From positions 1 to 11,414 of the forward strand of contig QMWY01000019.1 in NCBI GenBank assembly GCA_003661865.1: DNA of 11,414 nt, in the 5' to 3' direction. The notes under the pieces are model-generated. The model worked only from the letters and a program-made list of their open reading frames with translations, ran no database searches and was not told where the DNA came from. The stretch comes from Thermoprotei archaeon (GTDB taxonomy: Archaea; Thermoproteota; Thermoprotei_A; Sulfolobales; Ignisphaeraceae). Shown piece by piece: positions 6,639 through 11,414 of the stretch (positions are counted from its first letter, which is position 1; each line of letters starts with the position of its first letter). The translations under genes and the position numbers were made by a program.

Positions 6639-7599
6639 GGAGGGTCTCCGGGGGCTCCATGGCCAGTGCGATCGCGCCGTAGAGGACCGCGTCATCGCCT
6701 AGGGGCGTCGCCTCTATCCTTGGCGCCCTGGTGATTACGTTGCGGGGCGCTTCGCGCACTATGGGTTCTATAACGAGGTCCGGGTTCCTAAGGGCTATGC
6801 TGCCCCCTATAGTAACGACCTCGGGGTCGTACACGTTTATGACGCTTGCAACGCCCGCGATGTTTATCCTGGTCACCTCCTCCACAACCCTCTTCGCGAA
6901 GGCGTCCCCCCTCCTCGCCTCGCGGTAGAGGATCTCGCTCCTGAGCCCCCCGGCGAGCGCTAACTCGTAGAGGGGGCTCCTCTGCTCCTCGGGGCTCAGC
7001 TCCTCGTTCTCCGCTATGTACTTGGCGAACCTCGGTATCCCGGAGCCCGATGCGTAGCCCTCCCAGTGCCCGTAGCCTCCGCAGCCGCATCTAAGCCTGT
7101 ACTTGTAGTCGACGACTATATGCCCGATCTCGTGGGCGTTCCCGTCCTTGCCTAGGAGAAGGGCGCCGTTAACAATTACACCCCCGCCTATACCCGTGCT
7201 TATGGTTATGTAGACCGCGTTGTCGACCCCTCGTGCAGCCCCAAACCTCCTCTCCCCCCATACAGCCGCTACGCAGTCGTTGAGCATGTACACGGGTCTC
7301 TTCAGCGATTCCGATAGGGGCTTGACGAGATGGAAGGTGGGGATCCCGAGATTTGGTGTGTTGACAACCATGCCCCTCCTGAGGTCTACAGGCCCTATAG
7401 TCCCTATGCCTACAGACTTAACCCTGTCTAGGTACTGCGCGAACTCGCTCCTAAGCTTCTCCAGTATCACCTCGGCCACAGTGTTCTCATCACCCTCGTG
7501 AGGCGATGAGAACCTGATCCTCTTCAGGATCCTTCCACCCTCATCGGCAACGGCTATACGGGTGTTTGTCGCTCCTATGTCTATCCCTATGTAATACAA
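6613..7599 (-). CDS. ROK family sugar kinase (glucokinase/hexokinase-like)
   Basis: Predicted ATP-dependent hexose kinase; crenarchaeal ROK enzymes studied so far are broad-specificity hexokinases feeding the modified Entner-Doudoroff and glycolytic routes. The 328 residues show phosphate-1 motif GIDIGATNTRIA at 5-16, catalytic aspartate D108 in MLND, phosphate-2 motif STGIGGGV near 134-141, the ROK EIGH at 157-160, the metal motif CGCGGYGHWE at 171-180, and adenosine loop TIGGS near 253-257. In the standard ROK metal site the last ligand is cysteine (GCxE); here H178 takes its place. No N-terminal helix-turn-helix is present, so it is a kinase and not a ROK repressor. The start is TTG at 7599 behind GAGGG. 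It diverges from the small gene at 7676. Confidence 0.93.
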   Translation of the reverse strand: MYYIGIDIGATNTRIAVADEGGRILKRIRFSSPHEGDENTVAEVILEKLRSEFAQYLDRVKSVGIGTIGPVDLRRGMVVNTPNLGIPTFHLVKPLSESLKRPVYMLNDCVAAVWGERRFGAARGVDNAVYITISTGIGGGVIVNGALLLGKDGNAHEIGHIVVDYKYRLRCGCGGYGHWEGYASGSGIPRFAKYIAENEELSPEEQRSPLYELALAGGLRSEILYREARRGDAFAKRVVEEVTRINIAGVASVINVYDPEVVTIGGSIALRNPDLVIEPIVREAPRNVITRAPRIEATPLGDDAVLYGAIALAMEPPETLLRMLQQAI

Positions 7600-7633
7600 C
7601 CCTCAGCCCCCGCGACCCTAGAGTAGCGGTAGT

Positions 7634-7641
7634 GGTTTTAG
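7634..7641. promoter_or_regulatory. Probable shared TATA element, ROK kinase / small unknown gene
   Basis: The plus strand reads GTTTTAGA and the minus strand TCTAAAAC. This is the only AT-rich patch in the 76-bp spacer. Starts about 25 nt either side fall near 7662 (plus) and 7612 (minus), giving very short leaders for both genes. The match to a TATA consensus is only moderate. Confidence 0.45.
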
Positions 7642-7675
7642 ACCTTAGCACGTCTCGGGGGATCGGGAGGTGGGC

Positions 7676-7891
7676 TTGGGGCGCAGCATCGCTGAGTACC
7701 TGCGACCGGATCCCGAGGGGCGTTACGTCGTACCCGCTAGGAAGGAGCTGCTCAAGCTGCTTGGGGATCTTGTGAAGAAGTTCGAGGTTATTGAGCTAGA
7801 TGCCGATACAGTGATTCTGAGGACTAGGAGCAGGTCAGCAGCTAAGAGGGCTGTGGAGGTAGGGCTTGCCAAGAGGCTGCTCATAGCTTAG
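7676..7891 (+). CDS. Small unrecognised protein, 71-73 aa
   Basis: I do not recognise a family. The protein is soluble and basic. A helix near SIAEYLRP precedes a long helix PARKELLKLLGDLVKKF, two strands (EVIELDADTVILRTRSR) and a final helix AAKRAVEVGLAKRLLIA. This compact alpha-beta-beta-alpha pattern would suit a small nucleic-acid or protein-binding domain, but that is only a guess. The TTG at 7676 is chosen because GGAGGTG at 7666-7672 is then a normally spaced ribosome site; a GTG at 7670 inside that motif gives two more residues. Two C/D box sRNAs start 12 bp beyond its stop on the opposite strand. Confidence 0.6.
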   Translation: MGRSIAEYLRPDPEGRYVVPARKELLKLLGDLVKKFEVIELDADTVILRTRSRSAAKRAVEVGLAKRLLIA

Positions 7892-7902
7892 CACACCTCC
7901 GA

Positions 7903-7962
7903 GGGCTCAGCGCTTGTGCCGCTCATCACGTAGTCAGGTAGGAGATGCTCACATCACGGCCC
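7903..7962 (-). ncRNA. C/D box sRNA, second of a tandem pair
   Basis: On the minus strand: box C GTGATGT (7957-7951), 13-nt guide, box D' CTGA (7937-7934), 4 nt, box C' GTGATGA (7929-7923), 12-nt guide, box D CTGA (7910-7907). A 4-bp terminal stem pairs GGGC (7962-7959) with GCCC (7906-7903), leaving one base before box C. Box order and spacer lengths are canonical for archaeal guides of ribose 2'-O-methylation with L7Ae, Nop5 and fibrillarin. By the N+5 rule the predicted target sites are GUAG(G)AGAUGCUC for the D' guide and CGCU(U)GUGCCGC for the D guide. Only 12 nt separate it from box D of the upstream sRNA. Confidence 0.83.
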
Positions 7963-7967
7963 GCGGC

Positions 7968-8020
7968 GATCAGAACTCCGACCTTACATCACTCCTCAGC
8001 CGGCGCTTTATCATCACCGT
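7968..8020 (-). ncRNA. C/D box sRNA, first of a tandem pair
   Basis: On the minus strand: box C GTGATGA (8017-8011), 11-nt guide, box D' CTGA (7999-7996), 3 nt, box C' GTGATGT (7992-7986), 12-nt guide, box D CTGA (7973-7970). All four boxes and both spacers fit archaeal C/D guide RNAs. I see no good terminal stem, which is common in short archaeal members. Predicted methylation sites by the N+5 rule are CCGG(C)GCUUUA for the D' guide and AACU(C)CGACCUU for the D guide. A TATA box at 8049-8058 would start transcription about 10 nt before box C. Confidence 0.85.
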
Positions 8021-8048
8021 GGTGAAGCTAGGACTGGGCTCAGATATA

Positions 8049-8058
8049 GTTTTATATT
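8049..8058. promoter_or_regulatory. Shared TATA element, C/D sRNA pair / rhomboid gene
   Basis: The minus strand reads AATATAAAAC, a strong TATA box that puts the start near 8028, about 10 nt upstream of the first sRNA box C. The plus strand reads GTTTTATATT, which would start the rhomboid transcript near 8079, about 16 nt before its GTG. It is the most AT-rich patch in the spacer. Confidence 0.65.
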
Positions 8059-8068
8059 GTTTGCCTCG

Positions 8069-8085
8069 CTGAGACGTGATCTCAG
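8069..8085. repeat. Inverted repeat over the predicted rhomboid transcription start
   Basis: CTGAGA and TCTCAG form a perfect 6-bp inverted repeat with a 5-nt centre. The predicted start near 8079 falls inside it, and the rhomboid GTG is 10 bp downstream. A repressor bound here would block transcription or, as RNA, the fold would crowd the ribosome site. Six base pairs can arise by chance. Confidence 0.4.
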
Positions 8086-8094
8086 TGGGTAGAG

Positions 8095-9489
8095 GTGTTC
8101 GGGAAGGGTCCACGAGGCTTCTGCAGTGGGTTCATACCCGTAGACACCGGCTACGAAGGGTACGGTATAGCAAGGCTTCACACGCGTAAGGCCACCCTAG
8201 CCATAGTGGCCGTCAACGCTATTGTGTACCTGGTTACGAGCGCCGGGAACTTCTTCATGTCGACAAGCGACTTCTTCGTTAGCGTAGGCGGATTCGTACC
8301 GGCTCTTGCGCTCAGGCCCGATCAGCTCTACCGATACGTAACCTCGATGTTTATACACGCCGACATATTCCACATATTCTTCAACATGTACTTCCTATAC
8401 ATCTTCGGCAAGGCTGTGGAGAGCGCCCTGGGCTCTAAGAGGTTCCTGGTACTCTACTTCGCATCGGGTATAGGCGCCTCAATCTTCCACACAGTGTTCT
8501 CGCTTCTCCAAGGTGTTGAGGCTCTCGCTATACCGGCTGTAGGCGCATCGGGCGCGATCAGCGGGGTTCTGGGCGCCTACATGATCCTCTACCCCGGTAC
8601 CGCGCTGAGCGCCTGCTTCTTCTACTTCTTCTTCCCGCTGTGCTTCACGACCAAGGCCGTGTACTTCCTCCTCTTCTGGTTCGCAACACAGGTGATCTAC
8701 GGCTACGCTCGCATGGGGCTATCGGTCGCTGTATTTGCCCATGCGGGCGGCTTTCTAACAGGGATGGCTGTGCTCGCCCTCGTTGCTGATAGGAGGAGGA
8801 TAGAGCTACTGAGATCCATGGCCCGCTCGGGCATATTCTTCGACTTCATAGCGTACAGCTATGAGGACATATACAAGCCAAGCATAGGGCCCGTGGCAAA
8901 GCTCGTTGCATCTATCATAATACTGAGCATGGTAGGTACGGCGGCGGGGCTATTCGTATGGTACTACGGGGATACATCGAGCTACAACGTGCTGTACATG
9001 GAGGGCGGCACCACCATGTACAAGGTCTTCGATGGGCACCGCTACCCCGTTGGTGGGGGAAGCGGCTATGCCCTCATGGCTCTGCGCCTAGCGGGTAGGA
9101 AGCCCAGCGTCGTCGGCTCTATGGGAGACGCCTATACGAGGAGTTTTCTTGAGTGGCTGTGGGAGCGGGGCTACCTCTACAACCCTAGCAGGGCTGGTGG
9201 CGTTAGCGAGGTGAGGTATAGGAGCCCCTACGGAACATTCGTCGAGGCGAGGATCAGGTACGATACCTACGGAGTTGCTGAGGAGGGTGAGGGTAGGGCC
9301 TATCTAAGGGTTGTTGCCCATGGAGCCCCTACGGGGCTCTACATAGAGTTCACGTGGTTTAGGCTCAGCAGCTCGGGGTACGTGGAGCTCAGGAGCCTCG
9401 TAGCTCCCTACTCCCTAGTAGCGGCGTTCCTAAGCGTAGCGGCGCTGCTGGTGCTGCTCACCGGGCATAGGGTGTTGGAGATAGTGTAG
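8095..9489 (+). CDS. Rhomboid intramembrane serine protease with extra C-terminal domain
   Basis: Cleaves transmembrane helices within the membrane. Of 464 residues, about 33-230 form the rhomboid core: H88, H93 and N97 in HADIFHIFFN (the oxyanion HxxxxHxxxN), nucleophile S152 in GASGAISG, and partner H216 in FAHAGGF followed by GxxxG-like LTGM. All active residues are intact. After the core come a 40-residue polar linker, a hydrophobic helix near 269-290, a polar domain of about 140 residues (292-432) and a last helix at 436-456. That domain probably faces outside if the core has the usual topology. I do not recognise it. GTG at 8095 is the first usable start after a stop at 8077 and follows GGGTAG. 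Confidence 0.93.
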   Translation: MFGKGPRGFCSGFIPVDTGYEGYGIARLHTRKATLAIVAVNAIVYLVTSAGNFFMSTSDFFVSVGGFVPALALRPDQLYRYVTSMFIHADIFHIFFNMYFLYIFGKAVESALGSKRFLVLYFASGIGASIFHTVFSLLQGVEALAIPAVGASGAISGVLGAYMILYPGTALSACFFYFFFPLCFTTKAVYFLLFWFATQVIYGYARMGLSVAVFAHAGGFLTGMAVLALVADRRRIELLRSMARSGIFFDFIAYSYEDIYKPSIGPVAKLVASIIILSMVGTAAGLFVWYYGDTSSYNVLYMEGGTTMYKVFDGHRYPVGGGSGYALMALRLAGRKPSVVGSMGDAYTRSFLEWLWERGYLYNPSRAGGVSEVRYRSPYGTFVEARIRYDTYGVAEEGEGRAYLRVVAHGAPTGLYIEFTWFRLSSSGYVELRSLVAPYSLVAAFLSVAALLVLLTGHRVLEIV

Positions 9490-9526
9490 CTTTAGGCAGT
9501 AGCCGTAGCTCCCCTAAGGCGAACAC

Positions 9527-9534
9527 CTTAAATA
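9527..9534 (+). promoter_or_regulatory. TATA box of the thiolase operon
   Basis: CTTAAATA lies about 40 bp upstream of the thiolase TTG. A start about 25 nt downstream falls near 9557, leaving a leader of about 15 nt that carries the AGGTG ribosome site at 9561-9565. Confidence 0.6.
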
Positions 9535-9571
9535 TCGCCGCCAAGCCACCAGTTGTTGGCAGGTGTAGCTC

Positions 9572-10723
9572 TTGAGAAAGGTCTTCGTCGTCGGCGTGGG
9601 GATGACGAGGATCGGCAGGCACTTCGACAAGGACCTCAAGAGCCTGTTCGCTGAGGCCGCGCTCAGGGCCATAGATGATGCACGCGGAGCCTCCCCCCAG
9701 GCCCTAGTCGTGGGGAACATGCTGAGCAGCTCGCTCTACCAGCAGGATAACCTAGGCGCCTTGCTAGCGGACTACATAGGGCTGCGCGGCGTCGGGGCGC
9801 TCAAGGTTGAGGCTGCTTGTGGAAGCGGGGGCTTCGCCGTTGCCATGGGCTACACCCTAGTGGCGGCGGGGCTCTACGACGTGGTCCTCGTAGGAGGGGT
9901 TGAGAAGATGAGCGACTACCCCACACCGACAGTCTCAGCAGCGCTGGCCCAGGCGGCTGATGCTGAGTACGAGGTTGTGTACGGCGCGAGCTTCCCCGCG
10001 CTGAACGCCCTAGCCATGAGGCTCTACATGGAGAGCTACGGAGCGAGCCGTGAAGAGATGGCTGCGTGGCCCGTAAGGATGCATGAGTACGCGTACCAGA
10101 ACCCCTATGCGCAGCTGCGCTTCAGGATAACCCTTGACGATGTGCTCAAGGCACCGGTTGTCGCGGATCCCATAACCCTCCTGGACTCGGCACCCATAGG
10201 CGACGGAGCGGCAGCACTGGTGCTTGCGTCGGAGGATGTGGCTAGGAAGCTAAGCGACGCACCTGTAGAGATCGCAGGTGTTGGGCTAGGCAGCGACAGC
10301 GTTGATGTCTCCACGAGGTTCGACATCCTAGATCCTCTCAGCGTTCGCAAGGCGGCTGAGCAGGCTTATAGAAGGGCGGGCGTGGAGCCCAAGGACATCG
10401 AGATCGCCGAGGTACACGACGCGTTCACCATTACAGGACTGCTATCGCTTGAGGGCCTGGGCCTAGCCCCCCGCGGTGAGGCCGCTAAGCTCGTGGCGGA
10501 GGGGGCGTTCGCCAAGGGCGATAGGCCCGAGGTGAACCTGAGTGGGGGGCTTAAGGCCCGTGGGCACCCAGTAGGGGCTACGGGGGTTTACCAGGTAGCC
10601 GAGATAGCCCTTCAGATGAGGGGTGAGTTCCCCGGTGTGAAGGCGTCAAGCCCCGAGGTTGGCCTCGCCCAGACAACGGGTGGGGTCCTCGCATCCACAT
10701 CAGTCATAATCCTCAGGAGGTGA
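9572..10723 (+). CDS. Acetyl-CoA acetyltransferase / SCP2-type thiolase (archaeal)
   Basis: Condenses two acetyl-CoA to acetoacetyl-CoA and hands it to HMG-CoA synthase in the archaeal complex bridged by the DUF35 protein; cytosolic. The 383 residues have N-terminal VFVVGVGMTRIGR, nucleophile C83 in EAACGSGG, DGAAALVLAS at 211-220, H282 in EVHDAFT and H332 in GLKARGHPVGATG. The second cysteine of classical biosynthetic thiolases is absent; the C-terminal loop reads QTTGGVLAST at 367-376. Archaeal SCP2-like thiolases often differ there. The start is TTG at 9572 with AGGTG 6 bp upstream. The stop overlaps the ribosome site of the next gene, so the two are translated from one message. A role in other acyl-CoA metabolism is possible given the biotin-carrier gene downstream. 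Confidence 0.93.
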   Translation: MRKVFVVGVGMTRIGRHFDKDLKSLFAEAALRAIDDARGASPQALVVGNMLSSSLYQQDNLGALLADYIGLRGVGALKVEAACGSGGFAVAMGYTLVAAGLYDVVLVGGVEKMSDYPTPTVSAALAQAADAEYEVVYGASFPALNALAMRLYMESYGASREEMAAWPVRMHEYAYQNPYAQLRFRITLDDVLKAPVVADPITLLDSAPIGDGAAALVLASEDVARKLSDAPVEIAGVGLGSDSVDVSTRFDILDPLSVRKAAEQAYRRAGVEPKDIEIAEVHDAFTITGLLSLEGLGLAPRGEAAKLVAEGAFAKGDRPEVNLSGGLKARGHPVGATGVYQVAEIALQMRGEFPGVKASSPEVGLAQTTGGVLASTSVIILRR

Positions 10724-10728
10724 AGACC

Positions 10729-11130
10729 ATGAGGATATCGCCTGCGCGTATCTGGAGGGAGCGTGGCACCAGGTACAGGCTCGAGGCTAGCAGGTGTAGG
10801 AAGTGCGGTAGGGTCTACTATCCGCCGAAGACTGTGTGCCCCGCCTGTGGATCCCGGGATATGGAGAGGATCAGGCTTCCCGAGCGCGGCAGGCTCCTCA
10901 CATGGGCGGTCGAGTACACGGTGCCTGAGGGCTTCAGGAGGTACGCCCCGATAATCCTAGGCCTCGTAGAGTTCGATAACGGTGCCCGCGTGCTCGCCCC
11001 CATAGCCGATGCCAGGCCCGAGGAGCTGAGGAGGGGTATGGTTGTCGAGGCTGTTCTCAGGAGGGTTTACGAGGATGGGAATGAGGGGGTAATAGTCTAC
11101 GGGGTGAAGTTCGTACCCGTTGAGGAGTAG
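10729..11130 (+). CDS. DUF35 OB-fold protein with zinc ribbon, thiolase partner
   Basis: Small partner of archaeal thiolase and HMG-CoA synthase; in the studied methanogen complex the DUF35 protein holds the two enzymes together so that they share a CoA site. The 133 residues start with a helix (RISPARIWRERGTRYRLEA), followed by a rubredoxin-like zinc ribbon with C23, C26, C37 and C40 (CRKCG and CPACG), then an OB-fold with strands LLTWAVEYTVPEGF, PIILGLVEFDNGARVLAPI and EGVIVYGVKFVPV. All four metal ligands are intact. ATG at 10729 is chosen because AGGAGGTGA at 10715-10723, which also contains the thiolase stop, is its ribosome site; a GTG at 10720 lies inside that motif and is unlikely. 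A T5 tract follows the stop. Confidence 0.93.
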   Translation: MRISPARIWRERGTRYRLEASRCRKCGRVYYPPKTVCPACGSRDMERIRLPERGRLLTWAVEYTVPEGFRRYAPIILGLVEFDNGARVLAPIADARPEELRRGMVVEAVLRRVYEDGNEGVIVYGVKFVPVEE

Positions 11131-11149
11131 GCACCCTTCCACAGCTACC

Positions 11150-11154
11150 TTTTT
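11150..11154 (+). terminator. T-tract terminator after thiolase-DUF35 operon
   Basis: TTTTT lies 20 bp beyond the DUF35 stop in a pyrimidine-rich stretch without a stem. Archaeal RNA polymerase commonly terminates at such tracts, so this may separate the operon from the biotin-carrier gene, although no clear TATA box is seen between them. Confidence 0.4.
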
Positions 11155-11196
11155 CTACCCAAGCACCCGATCCCCACGCCGGGGTGGACAAGGATC

Positions 11197-11414
11197 TTGA
11201 GCAGCGTCGAGGTGAAGGTCAGGCTCGGGGACCGGGAGTACAGCGCAAGGGTAACCCCCCTTGGGGATAGGAGATACAGTGTCGTTGTGAACGGCAGGGA
11301 GTTCGAGGTCGAGATCCCGGCGGTGTCCCAGGCACCCTCTACACCTGCAGCAGGTACAGCTTCCTCCCAGGCTCCTAAGCCCAGCCCCACACCTACAGCC
11401 CCCAGCCCTCAGCC
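11197..11414 (+). CDS. Biotin carboxyl carrier-like protein, 5' part (cut by window end)
   Basis: Seventy-two codons are visible from a TTG at 11197. They begin with a small beta domain containing VEVKVRLGDREYSARV, followed by RRYSVVVNGREFEVEIP, the usual N-terminus of biotin-carrier subunits of archaeal acyl-CoA carboxylases and sodium-pump decarboxylases. A linker rich in alanine, proline, serine and threonine runs from about residue 50 to the edge. The biotin-binding domain with its MKM motif would follow and is not in the window, so biotinylation itself is unseen. GGGGTGG at 11181-11187 may be the ribosome site. The gap from the DUF35 stop is 66 bp, containing a T-tract. Its neighbours suggest carboxylation of acetyl-CoA or propionyl-CoA, but a decarboxylase subunit is equally possible. 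Confidence 0.75.
   Translation, partial: MSSVEVKVRLGDREYSARVTPLGDRRYSVVVNGREFEVEIPAVSQAPSTPAAGTASSQAPKPSPTPTAPSPQ

Noticed and set aside
7487..7493. Perfect box C (GTGATGA, minus strand) inside the ROK kinase gene
   Set aside because: No CTGA box at guide distance follows it, and the bases are explained by conserved coding sequence.
9490..9519. Imperfect 7-bp inverted repeat with a 16-nt loop after the rhomboid stop, considered as a terminator
   Set aside because: It has a G-U pair, a large loop and no T-run, so support is too weak.
10105..10350. Open frames antisense to the thiolase gene
   Set aside because: Serine-rich shadow of a conserved enzyme with no ribosome site.
11145..11390. Minus-strand open frame of 81 codons at the right end
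   Set aside because: The opposite strand reads as a recognisable biotin-carrier N-terminus with its typical Ala/Pro linker.
11197..11414. Proline/alanine-rich stretch considered as a cell-surface or S-layer linker
   Set aside because: No signal peptide precedes it, and the preceding beta domain matches biotin-carrier proteins, which have just such a linker.

Overview
The window reads as chromosomal DNA of a GC-rich, hyperthermophilic crenarchaeote (Thermoproteota). The evidence is archaeal HMG-CoA synthase and SCP2-type thiolase with a DUF35 partner, an Nep1 rRNA methyltransferase, frequent GTG/TTG starts, short leaders behind archaeal TATA boxes placed in AT-rich islands, and canonical C/D box sRNAs. 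I cannot name the genus from sequence alone. No insertion sequence, CRISPR array, tRNA or rRNA gene is visible.

Layout. Positions 1-3420 carry minus-strand genes: a possible partial gene at the left edge, HMG-CoA synthase, then an oppD/oppF-type pair of peptide-transporter ATPases without permeases, each group behind its own TATA box. Positions 3424-5560 hold an unrecognised small protein (-), nep1 (+) and an OGG-like HhH-GPD DNA glycosylase rich in cysteines (-). Positions 5619-7599 hold a UPF0104-type flippase-like membrane protein (+) converging on a ROK sugar kinase (-). Positions 7676-9489 hold a small unknown protein (+), two tandem C/D box sRNAs (-) and a rhomboid protease with a large extra C-terminal domain (+). 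Positions 9572-11414 hold thiolase and DUF35 (+) and the start of a biotin carboxyl carrier-like protein cut by the window end.

How they fit. Thiolase, DUF35 protein and HMG-CoA synthase normally form one complex that makes HMG-CoA for archaeal isoprenoid lipids; here the synthase lies about 8.4 kb from its partners on the other strand. The region is compact: two convergent pairs overlap by 15 and 26 bp, and four divergent pairs appear to share a single AT-rich island as a two-way TATA element.

The most interesting content is RNA. Positions 7903-8020 (minus) encode two well-formed C/D box guide RNAs in tandem behind a well-placed TATA box. A third C/D candidate (3883-3947, plus) lies over the translation start of nep1, a ribosome-modification gene, with its C' box containing the nep1 start codon. 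No tRNA/rRNA target search could be run, so guide targets are given as predicted sequences only.
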